A stretch of DNA of 64,000 nucleotides, taken from Bacteroidota bacterium. Its GTDB lineage: Bacteria; Bacteroidota; Bacteroidia; Bacteroidales; Bacteroidaceae. The position numbers and the translations under genes were made by a program. The notes below the pieces were generated by a model, which had not been told where the DNA came from, did no database searches, and was given only the letters and a program-made list of their open reading frames with translations. Below, in pieces: positions 44,813 to 54,217 of the stretch; position 1 is the first letter of the stretch, and each line of letters begins with the position of its first letter. The stretch is taken from assembly GCA_023458215.1 (NCBI GenBank), contig JAEXAJ010000161.1, positions 1-64,000 of the forward strand. The letters are read 5' to 3'.

Positions 44813-45252
44813 GAGAGAAAGCTATTAATAAATACATGCCGGGAGATTACTGCGATACCTTTTTGATAGAAGTGAAAGATAACAAGTTAACTCCCAGGGA
44901 GGTTATTGCTAAGATATTCAGTCATAACCCCACTTGGCTCCAAGCATTATACAAAGTAAGAGCATGTATTGTGAAGCCCTTTGGCATAGAAGCTAAATCA
45001 TTCGTTACAAAAGACCTGATTATTGAAGAAACGCCACAAGAGGCCATCATGCAGAAGGATGACAAACATTTACTATTTTATGTAGATGTTTATATCGAAC
45101 CTATAGGAGAGAATAAACAGAGAATCGCAATCACCACCCTAGTGAAATATCACAATTGGTTAGGAAAAACTTATTTCTTCTGTATCAAACCGTTCCATAG
45201 GGTTATTGTCCCGATTGTTGCCAAAAGTGCTTTTCAGCCCTCAATCCCCTAA
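44809..45252 (+). CDS. DUF2867-family protein ending in a repeat element
   Basis: 147 residues from ATG 44809. MPGDYCDTFLIEV, FSHNPTWLQALYKVRACIVKPFG, and LLFYVDVYIE with KYHNWLGKTYFFCIKPFHRVIVP fit the DUF2867 family, which has no known function. The last residues PSIP and the stop codon TAA (45250-45252) are supplied by the CCCCTAAAGGGG repeat that starts at about 45238, so the natural C-terminus may have been altered by the insertion. Confidence 0.7.
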   Translation: MREKAINKYMPGDYCDTFLIEVKDNKLTPREVIAKIFSHNPTWLQALYKVRACIVKPFGIEAKSFVTKDLIIEETPQEAIMQKDDKHLLFYVDVYIEPIGENKQRIAITTLVKYHNWLGKTYFFCIKPFHRVIVPIVAKSAFQPSIP

Positions 45253-45318
45253 AGGGAAAAGGGGATACTCTTTATGATAAACGGAGTATTCACCTTTTCC
45301 CTTTAGGGGATCAAGGGG
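45238..45318. repeat. CCCCTAAAGGGG inverted-repeat element, copy 2
   Basis: Arms 45238-45270 and 45284-45318 are near-perfect reverse complements around ATCCCCTAAAGGGAAAAGG and ending in ACTC/GAGT. Same family as 37269-37380. It provides the stop codon of the DUF2867 gene and may act as terminator for both converging genes. Confidence 0.85.
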
Positions 45319-45342
45319 CTTTAGAGAGATTGTAGTGTTTCC

Positions 45343-46203
45343 TTAGTTCAAACTCATCCCATATTCAGCCAACTTATCCATTTCCGCTTCCGAATACTTA
45401 CCTTCGGACCTGATCTGCTGAACATCTTTCACAAAAGCTTCCACCTTAGTCAAAAAGTCCTGGAAAGCCTTCATCTCTTTGGGATGTCCTTCTACGGCAG
45501 GGAGGTGCTTGGCAATATCCAACTGAATGACCAGTTTAGCCATTTTCATATCCAGACGAATGGCCTCTGAAGTAGGTTTGCGCATACAAAGATTCAGGAT
45601 GCTTTGCATGGTAGCAGTCATTCGCTTCATAGAGAGCATTTGCTCTTTCATCGGATTATCGTTCAGCAAAACCTTTTGGGCTCCATCGGTAAAAGGAGAT
45701 AATATATCGACAATGTTCTCTTTATACTCAGACATCTCAACACTCAGTTGATAATTGACGGGCAATAATTTGCCGGCTGCCACTTTATCTTTTGATTTCA
45801 GATAAGAGAGATACTGATTAAAGGTAGCATAAAACTGCTTGCGTGTACTGAACAGCTGGTCATAGTTCTGCTTTAAGTTCAGTTGGGTTTCTTCATTGAA
45901 ATAAGAACCCGGATTTACTACAAACGCAGAGTCCTTTTGAGAAAAAGGAGGTGGAACCACCGCTGTAATCATAGGTGCTTTGCCATCTTGTTCCATATAT
46001 CCCAGTACGGAGTTCACATCTTTTTCTACTACCACATTCTTCAACAGAGCCAAAGACGTGTCATAGTACTTCATCACTTGGTTAGCCTGTTCTACTTCCG
46101 CAGCAGAATATTTTGCGGTTTCTTGCTTTTGAGTGCCACTACCACAAGAAGCAAGCACGAAGGCAGCCGCAAATGCCCCCATAAACATTAAATTCTTTCG
46201 CAT
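45343..46203 (-). CDS. Lipoprotein, DUF3829/YiiG-like
   Basis: 286 residues from ATG 46203. Lipoprotein signal FAAAFVLASCGSG. The mature part is largely helical: QVMKYYDTSLALLKNVVVEK, LKQNYDQLFSTRKQFYATFNQY and KAFQDFLTKVEAFVKDVQQI. The build recalls DUF3829 (YiiG) lipoproteins, but this is a low-certainty match. It lies 58 bp downstream of the amidase gene on the same strand, suggesting an envelope role. Confidence 0.6.
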   Translation of the reverse strand: MRKNLMFMGAFAAAFVLASCGSGTQKQETAKYSAAEVEQANQVMKYYDTSLALLKNVVVEKDVNSVLGYMEQDGKAPMITAVVPPPFSQKDSAFVVNPGSYFNEETQLNLKQNYDQLFSTRKQFYATFNQYLSYLKSKDKVAAGKLLPVNYQLSVEMSEYKENIVDILSPFTDGAQKVLLNDNPMKEQMLSMKRMTATMQSILNLCMRKPTSEAIRLDMKMAKLVIQLDIAKHLPAVEGHPKEMKAFQDFLTKVEAFVKDVQQIRSEGKYSEAEMDKLAEYGMSLN

Positions 46204-46261
46204 AAGGTTTCCTTTCATTATTTTATAGATGAAAGGATTAACAAACAAGAAAAGACAATGT

Positions 46262-47359
46262 TTATCTCGCCTTCTTATAATCTGTAATAAATCCTTCCAT
46301 CAACCATTTTGCCAATGCCTGACGATTGGAACTGATTACAAACCGGCGTTGGTCGAAAGCATTCTGAATATTGCCCAACTCTACAAAAACGGAAGAAGGG
46401 GACGTGTTGGCAAGCACATAAAGATTACGCGCACTCACCGTACCCGAGAAGCCGCGATTGGGTTGATGCTTGTCATACTTTGATTCGAAAGTATTCTTCA
46501 TCGTGGTTGCCAATCGCTTGCTATCAGGTTTATTCTTGGAATGATAGAAAAAAACATCCGTCTGGTTACTCTTGCTGCGGCTATCTACATGAAGGAAGAT
46601 GGCACGGCAATATTTATATTTCTTGCGGTCTTTCTTATAAAGGCTATTGATTTTATCGCAACGTTGGCGCAAGCGTGCCACTTGGTTCAGAGGAATGGGC
46701 GATCCCATGCAAGTCTCCCGCTTGCTGTTAGCAAGGTAACGGTCGTCACGAATGCGGTCTTTGGCATCCTGAATGATAATATGTACCTCGGCTCCGTCTT
46801 GCATCAAGTTACGGGCAAGTCGCAAAGCCACATCATACGCATACTCGTCTTCGTGCAATTCGATTTTGCCTATTCTGCCGATAGCTCCCGGATCAGGGCC
46901 GCCATGACCGCTGACAACATAGAAACAGGCACCCCGCAAACGATTGGAAGTTATCTTGACGTTAGCCAACTCTTTTCCGAACAGAGGTTCATTGACGGAT
47001 TTCTTTCCTTTTGCAAACGTTCTTTCGGAAGGAGATTCGGAAGATGTACCGGAAGCAACCTCAGTAGAATCTTTGTCCTTACTCTCATTGCCCACCTTCC
47101 TATTTCGTAATGGAGGCAATAGATATTTCACTCCTAGTCGCAACTCTTCCTTGCCACGTAAACGTTTCTCGTTCAGCTGGAGGAACTCCTTATAATAAGT
47201 TTTTGCCGGACGATTGTTACGCTCAAGAAAAGTAGAGATTCCTTCGCCGGCTTTCGGAGTATCCTGCTCTGTTTGGGCAAAAGCATTGAAGGAAAAGAAG
47301 GAGCAAAAGAAGATAGCCAGTAAGCAAAAGATCCGTTTGGTATTCCAATTATTCATCAT
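46262..47359 (-). CDS. N-acetylmuramoyl-L-alanine amidase (Amidase_3) with LysM-like region
   Basis: 365 residues. Signal peptide to FNAFAQTEQD. A LysM-like stretch, EGISTFLERNNRPAKTYYKE to LGVKYLLPPL, covers about residues 38-90. Amidase_3 follows from about 145: zinc ligands in YVVSGHGGPDPGAIG, ELHEDEYAYDVALRLA and FLHVDSRSK, and the catalytic Glu in SVFVELGNIQN. It cuts the bond between muramic acid and the stem peptide, acting in daughter-cell separation or wall turnover. A -7 box is at 47421-47428. Confidence 0.93.
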   Translation of the reverse strand: MMNNWNTKRIFCLLAIFFCSFFSFNAFAQTEQDTPKAGEGISTFLERNNRPAKTYYKEFLQLNEKRLRGKEELRLGVKYLLPPLRNRKVGNESKDKDSTEVASGTSSESPSERTFAKGKKSVNEPLFGKELANVKITSNRLRGACFYVVSGHGGPDPGAIGRIGKIELHEDEYAYDVALRLARNLMQDGAEVHIIIQDAKDRIRDDRYLANSKRETCMGSPIPLNQVARLRQRCDKINSLYKKDRKKYKYCRAIFLHVDSRSKSNQTDVFFYHSKNKPDSKRLATTMKNTFESKYDKHQPNRGFSGTVSARNLYVLANTSPSSVFVELGNIQNAFDQRRFVISSNRQALAKWLMEGFITDYKKAR

Positions 47360-47420
47360 CTATTTATATTGATAGCAGATTTTCAGCCGCTAAATTAAAG
47401 CATTTTACTATACTTACGCA

Positions 47421-47428
47421 CAAAATTA
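47421..47428 (-). promoter_or_regulatory. -7 box (TAATTTTG) of the amidase gene
   Basis: The minus strand reads TAATTTTG, 61 bp before the start codon, back to back with the metY promoter. Confidence 0.5.
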
Positions 47429-47450
47429 TATTTTTTTCCCTACTTTTGCG

Positions 47451-47458
47451 ACAACTTA
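47451..47458 (+). promoter_or_regulatory. -7 box (TACTTTTG) of metY
   Basis: TACTTTTG lies 39 bp before ATG 47498. Confidence 0.6.
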
Positions 47459-47497
47459 CGCGATTATAAACAAAGAAACTTTTAATAAGATAGCATT

Positions 47498-48778
47498 ATG
47501 GCAAAACAATTCAAGCCGGAAACCCTCTGCGTACAAGCAGGATGGACTCCTAAAAAAGGCGAGCCTCGTGTACTCCCCATCTATCAGAGCACAACTTTCA
47601 AATACGAAACCAGTGAACAAATGGCACGCTTGTTCGACCTCGAAGACAGTGGTTATTTCTACACCCGTCTGCAAAACCCTACGAATGATGCTGTTGCCGC
47701 AAAGATAGCCGCCCTTGAAGGAGGTGTTGCCGCCATGCTCACCAGTAGCGGTCAGTCTGCCAATTTCTATGCTCTCTTCAATATTTGCGAAGCAGGCGAT
47801 CACTTTGTTTGCTCCTCTACTATTTATGGAGGCACTTTCAATCTGTTCGGCACTACGATGAAGAAACTCGGAATCGACGTGACCTTCGTTAACCCTGATT
47901 CCAGCGAAGAAGAAATCTCCGCCGCTTTCCGCCCGAATACCAAAGCTTTGTTCGGTGAGACAATTTCCAATCCGACGTTGGAAGTGCTCGACATCGAAAA
48001 GTTTGCCCGCATCGCCCACAGCCACGGCGTGCCTTTGATTGTGGACAACACCTTCCCTACGCCTATCAATTGCCGTCCGTTCGAGTGGGGTGCAGATATC
48101 GTGGTGCACTCTACCACTAAATATATGGACGGACATGCCACCAGTGTAGGTGGTGCCGTGGTAGATAGCGGTAACTTCGATTGGGACAAGTACGCCGATA
48201 AATTCCCCGGACTTTGTACGCCGGACGAGTCTTACCACGGGCTGACTTATACGAAGGCCTTTGGCAAAATGGCTTATATCACCAAAGCTACCGCCCAACT
48301 AATGCGTGACCTCGGCAGCATCCAGTCTCCGCAGAACGCTTTCCTGCTGAATATCGGTCTTGAAACGTTGCACCTGCGCATGCCTCAACACTGCAAGAAC
48401 GCACAAGCCGTTGCCGAATATCTCTCCAAGAACGATAAAGTGGCTTGGGTAAACTATTGCGGTCTTCCGGGCGACAAGTACCACGAACTGGCACAAAAAT
48501 ACATGCCGAACGGTTCTTGCGGCGTTGTCACCTTCGGTCTGAAAGGCGGACGCGACGTATCTATCAAGTTCATGGATTCATTGAAGCTGGCTGCTATCGT
48601 TACTCACGTGGCCGATGCCCGGACTTGTGTGCTGCATCCCGCCAGCCATACACACCGCCAACTTTCGGACAAACAACTGTTGGAAGCCGGTATACGTCCC
48701 GACTTGATTCGCTTCTCGGTAGGTATAGAGAATGCAGGTGATATTATTGCGGATATCGAGCAGGCGCTGAACGCATAA
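47498..48778 (+). CDS. metY: O-acetylhomoserine sulfhydrylase (MetY)
   Basis: 426 residues, the long form of the Cys/Met PLP enzymes. FKPETLCVQAGWTPKKGEPR, LPIYQSTTFKYETSEQM, MLTSSGQSANFYALF, PLIVDNTFPTPINCRP and the PLP-lysine motif VVHSTTKYMDGHATSVGG identify MetY. It makes homocysteine (or methionine derivatives) from O-acetylhomoserine and sulfide. It stands alone with its own promoter and terminator. No SAM or other riboswitch fold is evident in the short leader. Confidence 0.93.
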   Translation: MAKQFKPETLCVQAGWTPKKGEPRVLPIYQSTTFKYETSEQMARLFDLEDSGYFYTRLQNPTNDAVAAKIAALEGGVAAMLTSSGQSANFYALFNICEAGDHFVCSSTIYGGTFNLFGTTMKKLGIDVTFVNPDSSEEEISAAFRPNTKALFGETISNPTLEVLDIEKFARIAHSHGVPLIVDNTFPTPINCRPFEWGADIVVHSTTKYMDGHATSVGGAVVDSGNFDWDKYADKFPGLCTPDESYHGLTYTKAFGKMAYITKATAQLMRDLGSIQSPQNAFLLNIGLETLHLRMPQHCKNAQAVAEYLSKNDKVAWVNYCGLPGDKYHELAQKYMPNGSCGVVTFGLKGGRDVSIKFMDSLKLAAIVTHVADARTCVLHPASHTHRQLSDKQLLEAGIRPDLIRFSVGIENAGDIIADIEQALNA

Positions 48779-48790
48779 AAAAACATAATA

Positions 48791-48834
48791 AAAAACTTCC
48801 GCTAAGATAACCTTTACTTAGCGGAAGTTTTTTA
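48791..48834. terminator. Bidirectional terminator between metY and GH20
   Basis: AAAAACTTCCGCTAAG (48791-48806) pairs perfectly with CTTAGCGGAAGTTTTT (48817-48832); A- and T-runs flank both sides. Confidence 0.88.
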
Positions 48835-48873
48835 TTCTATCATTCAGACTTTTAGGTAAAGTCACTATTAACG

Positions 48874-51360
48874 TTAGTTCGTTTTAAGCATAATCGGTAA
48901 ACTTTCTTTTCCCAAATAAAATGCTTTCGCTATAACCACCGAAGCATCGCACTTCACCGGTGCCTCCCATAAAGTTGATTGAGCATTCGGTTCTGTGCCA
49001 TCTGTAGTATAACGTATCTCGGCACCGTTTATGATCACATTTGCATAAAGATTGCCATCCTTCAGCATTAATCCCGGAAGGGCTATGCGGAAGTTAGTAC
49101 CTTTCTTTGTCCAGTAAGGCATTTCTTTTTCACTGATTTCCTGAGTATAAAGTGCCAAAGCTTGATTGAATGTCTGTTGCTCCTTAGCTCCGGACAAAGC
49201 CTCCCATGCTGGATGTGCATTCCAACCACGTTCTACCAGTCCCATCATTTTTGGGAAAAGGAGATATTCCAGTCCCTCAAAATTACGGATAGTTTCTGCG
49301 AAGAGTTGTCCCTGTACACCCATAATGTTCTTTTTACCGGCTTCGGTAAGTTGAGTCTTTCCTTTTCCGGCAGCATTCAAATCAATCGGATCGCCTGCCA
49401 TATTTGTACGCAAAGAACGATAAATACTGAAAGGAAGCATCGCAAAAGAAATGGTTTCATCTACATACCCTCCCCAGTCAAGTCCGCGTTCATCGGGATG
49501 GCCGTTGTAAGCCATGTCCATATAGAAATTACCCACGTTGCAAAGAATCACCGGATAACCGTTGTTGGCGGTCTGATAAACCACTTCGTCATATCCCGGA
49601 ACAGTGTTCCAGCAATATACGCCGGCAGCTTGGTTTCTCAACTGCTGATGTGCTTGCTCGGTATGTCCCAAAGCCACTTCCTGCCAACCGCTGAACTTCA
49701 TGCCGTTCTTCTGCATGATATCTCCCAGTTGTGTGATGAAATACTCAGACAAGTCGTGTATCTGCGTCATCCCCTTCTCCTTCATCAACTCCTGACACTT
49801 GGGAGAGCCTTCCCATACGCCATGCGGAACTTCGTCGCCACCCAGATGTATGGTAGCCAGCGGAGCGCCTGCTTCCTTATACATGGCGGCAATTTCCTGA
49901 ATCACCTTCTCCATAAAGCGGTAGGTAGAAGGCAGGGCAACGTTCATCACATTGTCCGTATAGTATTGAGCGGAAGAGTAACGGGAAGTATCTTGCGGAT
50001 CATTCAGTATATATTCATTCGCCTTCTCGGGATCGGTCTTGATATACTTGTTATAGCGGGCCTTCATAGATACGATAGCGGCACGGGCATGTCCCGGAGA
50101 TTCGATTTCGGGGATGATGCGGACATGTCTTTCGGTAGCATATTTCAGCAAGTCGATAAATTCGGCACGCGAGTAATATCCATTTCCTACGGTAGCAGCA
50201 TTAGGATCAAATCCTCCGTCATAGCAGGGATAGAGATTCTCGCTTTCATCCATTGTATGTCCGCGACGGCTTCCTACGGCAGTCAACTCTTCCAGGCCGG
50301 GGATTTCGAGGCGCCAGGCTTCGTCATCCGAGAAGTGGAAATGCAAGGCATTCATCTTATAAGAAGCGAACAGGTCCACCAGTTTCTTCATATTCTCAAC
50401 GGTAGTGAAGTTACGGGCAATATCAATCATTTGTCCGCGATAGCCCAAGTCAGGATAATCCTCTATTTTTATTCCTCCCAGTTTATAAGGAGCTTGCTTG
50501 CCTTTCAGCATAGCCAGCAAGGTTTGCGTACCGTTAAAGATGCCATGAGGGGTATTTGCACTGATCTTTATCCAACCATCGCCTATTCTTAAATTATAGT
50601 ACTCATCGTTTACAGCTTCATTCTGATCGGCAAGGGGCTCCAGAGCAATTGTCAAACGAGCGCTATCAACGACCTCTAAACCGTAACCGGCAAGATTTTC
50701 TTTGAGTAGTTTGGCTTCACCGGAAAATTCTTTGGGAAACTTCAAAGCTACCTTGCCATCTAACTCAACAACCCCATACATTGGTGTTGCCTTCTTTACC
50801 GACGGCAATATATCCGATTGATCCAGCGCAGGCGCATTTGCCAGACGAAGATTGGACTCATATATCTTGGTAGCGTCCGGATAACCTTTCATATTTTCGG
50901 GCGACGGCAAGGGAAGTACGGTCAACGCAATGGGAAGCGGTCCGCCATCCAGTCCCAGCCAGTAAGTCCCTTCGGGTACATGCGAATTTCTATCTAATTT
51001 ATAAGTACACAGGAAAGTGATTCGCATGGAATCGCCGGGAGCCAATGGAGTGAAGTTGTCCGTGGGATACATTCTGAAGAAGTTACCATTCACTACATCT
51101 ACCTTTACCGGAGAGTTCTCTTTTTGTTTTATACCACGGGGAAGTTGTGAGTAATAGATAACCCAGTCTTTGGTGAGAGGTTCTTTAGAAATGTTTTTGA
51201 GAATGAAAGTATTCTCGTAATACCCTGGTTCGATGTCGCTTGCACCCATTTCCCAGGTTAAGGCAACCGGTGCTTTTTGTTCTTTCGTCGACTTACATCC
51301 TGCAAATAGTGTCATTACGCAAAGTAATAATCCCGTTAAAGGAAGTTTTAAAGTTCTCAT
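48874..51360 (-). CDS. GH20 beta-N-acetylhexosaminidase (lipoprotein)
   Basis: 828 residues. Lipoprotein signal LLLCVMTLFAGCKSTKE. An N-terminal chitobiase-like beta domain (about residues 30-180) is followed by the GH20b fold and the catalytic barrel: YRGQMIDIARNFTTVENMKKL, HFHFSDDEAWRLEIPGLEEL, and the Asp-Glu pair in TIHLGGDEVPHGVWEGSP. The C-terminus (about 765-828), RYTTDGTEPNAQSTLWEAP, is a chitobiase C-terminal Ig-like domain. It releases terminal GlcNAc or GalNAc from host glycans or chitin oligomers. It is transcribed singly. Confidence 0.95.
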   Translation of the reverse strand: MRTLKLPLTGLLLCVMTLFAGCKSTKEQKAPVALTWEMGASDIEPGYYENTFILKNISKEPLTKDWVIYYSQLPRGIKQKENSPVKVDVVNGNFFRMYPTDNFTPLAPGDSMRITFLCTYKLDRNSHVPEGTYWLGLDGGPLPIALTVLPLPSPENMKGYPDATKIYESNLRLANAPALDQSDILPSVKKATPMYGVVELDGKVALKFPKEFSGEAKLLKENLAGYGLEVVDSARLTIALEPLADQNEAVNDEYYNLRIGDGWIKISANTPHGIFNGTQTLLAMLKGKQAPYKLGGIKIEDYPDLGYRGQMIDIARNFTTVENMKKLVDLFASYKMNALHFHFSDDEAWRLEIPGLEELTAVGSRRGHTMDESENLYPCYDGGFDPNAATVGNGYYSRAEFIDLLKYATERHVRIIPEIESPGHARAAIVSMKARYNKYIKTDPEKANEYILNDPQDTSRYSSAQYYTDNVMNVALPSTYRFMEKVIQEIAAMYKEAGAPLATIHLGGDEVPHGVWEGSPKCQELMKEKGMTQIHDLSEYFITQLGDIMQKNGMKFSGWQEVALGHTEQAHQQLRNQAAGVYCWNTVPGYDEVVYQTANNGYPVILCNVGNFYMDMAYNGHPDERGLDWGGYVDETISFAMLPFSIYRSLRTNMAGDPIDLNAAGKGKTQLTEAGKKNIMGVQGQLFAETIRNFEGLEYLLFPKMMGLVERGWNAHPAWEALSGAKEQQTFNQALALYTQEISEKEMPYWTKKGTNFRIALPGLMLKDGNLYANVIINGAEIRYTTDGTEPNAQSTLWEAPVKCDASVVIAKAFYLGKESLPIMLKTN

Positions 51361-51410
51361 GATAATAATGTGTTAAGTTTATAAATGGGGGTGATACTTT
51401 TAACCAACGC

Positions 51411-51418
51411 CAAAAATA
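51411..51418 (-). promoter_or_regulatory. -7 box (TATTTTTG) of the GH20 gene
   Basis: The minus strand reads TATTTTTG, 50 bp before the start codon. Confidence 0.5.
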
Positions 51419-51493
51419 ATCATTTTTAGCTAATTGGCTGATAATTCTAATAGAAATTATCCATTGCGAGCTACAGTTTAGAACTTTTATCCC

Positions 51494-51501
51494 TACATTT
51501 G
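51494..51501 (+). promoter_or_regulatory. -7 box (TACATTTG) of the malic enzyme gene
   Basis: TACATTTG lies 32 bp before ATG 51534. Confidence 0.55.
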
Positions 51502-51533
51502 CGTCCAAATTATAACTCAATTAACTAACTACC

Positions 51534-53822
51534 ATGGCCAAGATAACCAAAGAAGCCGCTTTGCTCTATCATTCACAGGGCAAACCCGGCAAAATAGAAG
51601 TGGTGCCGACAAAGCCCTACAGTACTCAAACAGATCTTTCGCTCGCTTACTCTCCCGGCGTTGCCGAACCGTGTCTCGAAATCGAAAAGAATCCGCAGGA
51701 TGCGTATAAATACACGGCTAAAGGTAATCTTGTAGCAGTTATTTCCAACGGAACCGCAGTGCTCGGATTGGGAGATATCGGCGCCCTAAGCGGCAAGCCG
51801 GTAATGGAAGGAAAAGGTTTGTTATTCAAAATCTACGCCGGAATCGATGTATTCGATATCGAAGTAGATGAAAAAGACCCCGAAAAGTTCATTGAGGCGG
51901 TAAAAGCCATCGCTCCCACCTTCGGCGGTATCAATCTGGAAGACATCAAAGCTCCGGAATGTTTCGAAATAGAACGCCGCCTGAAAGAGGAACTCGACAT
52001 CCCCGTGATGCACGATGACCAGCATGGCACGGCTATCATCTCCAGTGCCGGATTAGTAAATGCCCTGCAAGTAGCCGACAAGAAAATCGAGGAAGTAAAG
52101 ATTGTAGTCAACGGTGCCGGCGCATCTGCCGTATCTTGTACCAAGCTGTACGTTTCATTGGGAGCACGCCTCGAAAATATCGTCATGCTGGATAGTAAAG
52201 GGGTTATCAGCAAAGCCCGTACCGACCTGAATGAACAGAAGCGTTACTTTGCTACCGACCGCACCGATATTCATACTTTGGAAGAAGCCATCAAAGGGGC
52301 TGACGTATTCCTCGGGCTTTCCAAAGGAAATGTCCTTTCACAAGACATGGTACGCAGCATGGCTGCATCGCCCATCGTTTTCGCATTGGCAAACCCGACG
52401 CCCGAGATCTCATACGAAGAGGCTATGGCTGCCCGTCCCGATGTATTGATGGCAACCGGACGCAGCGACTATCCCAACCAGATTAATAATGTAATCGGTT
52501 TCCCCTACATCTTCCGCGGTGCGCTCGACACACAAGCCAAGGCCATCAACGAAGAAATGAAGATTGCCGCCGTACACGCTATCGCCAATCTTGCCAAGCA
52601 ACCCGTGCCCGATGTTGTGAACGAAGCATATCATGTAAACAACCTCAGCTTCGGCCGTAACTATTTTATTCCGAAACCGGTTGACCCACGCCTCATTACA
52701 GAAGTTTCGTGTGCCGTAGCCCGTGCCGCCATGGAAAGCGGCGTAGCCCGCACCACCATCGAAGATTGGGATGCTTACTGCGTGCACCTGCGCGAACTGA
52801 TGGGTTACGAAAGCAAGCTTACCCGCCAACTTTATGAAACTGCCCGCCAAAACCCGCAACGGGTAGTATTTGCCGAAGGCGTACACCCCAACATGCTGAA
52901 AGCCGCCGTCGAAGCCAAATCCGAAGGTATCTGCCATCCCATTATATTAGGTAACGACGAAGCCATCGAGAAGCTTGCCAAAGAACTCGACCTCAGCCTT
53001 GAGGGTATTGAAATCGTAAACCTGCGTCACCCGGACGAAGCTCCCCGCCGCGAACGTTATGCCCGCATCCTGTCAGAGAAACGTGCCCGCGAAGGTGCCA
53101 CCTACGAGGAAGCCAATGATAAGATGTTCGAACGCAACTATTTCGGTATGATGATGGTAGAAACCGGAGAAGCCGATGCCTTCATCACCGGTTTATATAC
53201 TAAATATAGCAATACTATCAAGGTGGCTAAAGAAGTGATAGGTATCCGTCCGGAATACAAGCATTTTGCTACCATGCAAATCCTGAATTCCAAAAAGGGA
53301 ACTTATTTCTTTGCCGACACATTAATCAACCGCCATCCTGATGCAGAGACTCTGATTGACGTGGCACGCTTGGCCGAACATACCGTACGGTTCTTCAACC
53401 ATACCCCCAACATTGCCATGCTTTCTTACTCTAACTTCGGTTCCGACACCAGTGGCAGCCCTGCCAAGGTACATGCCGCTATCGACCATTTGCAGAAGAC
53501 ATATCCTGATTGGGCCATCGACGGCGAAATGCAGCTGAACTTTGCCATGAACCGCGAACTGCGTGATGCCAAATACCCGTTTACCAAGTTGAAAGGTAAA
53601 GATGTGAATACACTGATCTTCCCTAATCTGAGCTCCGCCAACACCAGTTACAAGTTGTTGCAAGCCATGGACCCGGACACTGAGTTCATCGGCCCTATCC
53701 AGATGGGACTGAACAAGCCGATCCACTTTACCGACTTCGAGAGTTCGGTACGCGATATCGTAAATATCACCGCAGTGGCAGTAATCGATGCCATTGTCGA
53801 AAAAAAGAAAGCCGGTAAATGA
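51534..53822 (+). CDS. maeB: NADP-dependent malic enzyme with phosphotransacetylase-like C-terminus
   Basis: 762 residues, the long MaeB type. Malic domain: [37 protein letters not shown]; metal and substrate site in [20 protein letters not shown]; nucleotide-binding [20 protein letters not shown]. Residues about 430-762 are the phosphate acetyltransferase-like domain ([15 protein letters not shown] to [14 protein letters not shown]), usually regulatory and acetyl-CoA sensitive. It converts malate to pyruvate and CO2 with NADPH. A small overlapping ORF follows directly, its ATG inside the stop codon. Confidence 0.95.
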   Translation: MAKITKEAALLYHSQGKPGKIEVVPTKPYSTQTDLSLAYSPGVAEPCLEIEKNPQDAYKYTAKGNLVAVISNGTAVLGLGDIGALSGKPVMEGKGLLFKIYAGIDVFDIEVDEKDPEKFIEAVKAIAPTFGGINLEDIKAPECFEIERRLKEELDIPVMHDDQHGTAIISSAGLVNALQVADKKIEEVKIVVNGAGASAVSCTKLYVSLGARLENIVMLDSKGVISKARTDLNEQKRYFATDRTDIHTLEEAIKGADVFLGLSKGNVLSQDMVRSMAASPIVFALANPTPEISYEEAMAARPDVLMATGRSDYPNQINNVIGFPYIFRGALDTQAKAINEEMKIAAVHAIANLAKQPVPDVVNEAYHVNNLSFGRNYFIPKPVDPRLITEVSCAVARAAMESGVARTTIEDWDAYCVHLRELMGYESKLTRQLYETARQNPQRVVFAEGVHPNMLKAAVEAKSEGICHPIILGNDEAIEKLAKELDLSLEGIEIVNLRHPDEAPRRERYARILSEKRAREGATYEEANDKMFERNYFGMMMVETGEADAFITGLYTKYSNTIKVAKEVIGIRPEYKHFATMQILNSKKGTYFFADTLINRHPDAETLIDVARLAEHTVRFFNHTPNIAMLSYSNFGSDTSGSPAKVHAAIDHLQKTYPDWAIDGEMQLNFAMNRELRDAKYPFTKLKGKDVNTLIFPNLSSANTSYKLLQAMDPDTEFIGPIQMGLNKPIHFTDFESSVRDIVNITAVAVIDAIVEKKKAGK

Positions 53823-53992
53823 GAAAGCCTTTATCTAAATTCCAAATGGTTTGCATCGTACTGCTTTGGGCAGCACTTTGCTACATTGTACTAACAACAG
53901 CCGAACGAATTGATGGCCCAATGATATCAATGCTTATCATTTCGGCAGGATTAGTATTTATTCCCGTCATAAAGTCTCTCAGAAGAGATTAA
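53819..53992 (+). CDS. 57-residue two-helix membrane protein, overlapping maeB
   Basis: ATG 53819-53821 overlaps the maeB stop (ATGA), and the frame runs 57 codons to TAA 53990-53992. The product has two hydrophobic segments, FQMVCIVLLWAALCYIVLTT and MISMLIISAGLVFIPVI, with basic ends (MRKPLSK and KSLRRD). The ATGA overlap implies translational coupling with maeB, and a hairpin terminator follows 24 bp later. No known family is recognised. It is the size of many bacterial membrane microproteins. Confidence 0.6.
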   Translation: MRKPLSKFQMVCIVLLWAALCYIVLTTAERIDGPMISMLIISAGLVFIPVIKSLRRD

Positions 53993-54015
53993 ATATTATC
54001 TTTTTATTCCTTTTT

Positions 54016-54051
54016 GCGGTATAAAACAATAAAAATGTTGTTTTATACCGC
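54016..54051. terminator. Terminator after maeB and the small ORF
   Basis: GCGGTATAAAACAA (54016-54029) pairs perfectly with TTGTTTTATACCGC (54038-54051), with T-rich sequence on both sides. Confidence 0.75.
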
Positions 54052-54068
54052 ATTTTCTTTATAAATTG

Positions 54069-54099
54069 TTTGCTTGTATCATTTTTATGTTTACTTTTG
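54069..54099 (+). promoter_or_regulatory. Promoter of gdhA
   Basis: TTTG at 54069-54072 and TACTTTTG at 54092-54099 are 19 bp apart, a full match to the Bacteroides consensus. The leader is about 110 nt; it carries GGTGATAAAGTGATA, similar to the short repeats before rimM. Confidence 0.8.
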
Positions 54100-54217
54100 C
54101 AACCGCAATAAGAGAAGAAGAAGATGGTGGTAGGGTGATAAAGTGATAGGGAAATGAGTGCCACATTCTAACATTACGATATAAAATAAACTATAACCAA
54201 TAAAAGTAATTAAGATT

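Noticed and set aside
46541..47110. 189-residue plus-strand ORF
   Set aside because: Antisense to the amidase gene, whose zinc-binding motifs are intact.
47456..48298. 280-residue minus-strand ORF
   Set aside because: Antisense to metY, driven by codon bias of the real gene.
49162..50592. 476-residue ORF on the plus strand
   Set aside because: It lies entirely antisense to the GH20 gene, whose product has complete family motifs; the antisense frame has no recognisable domain.
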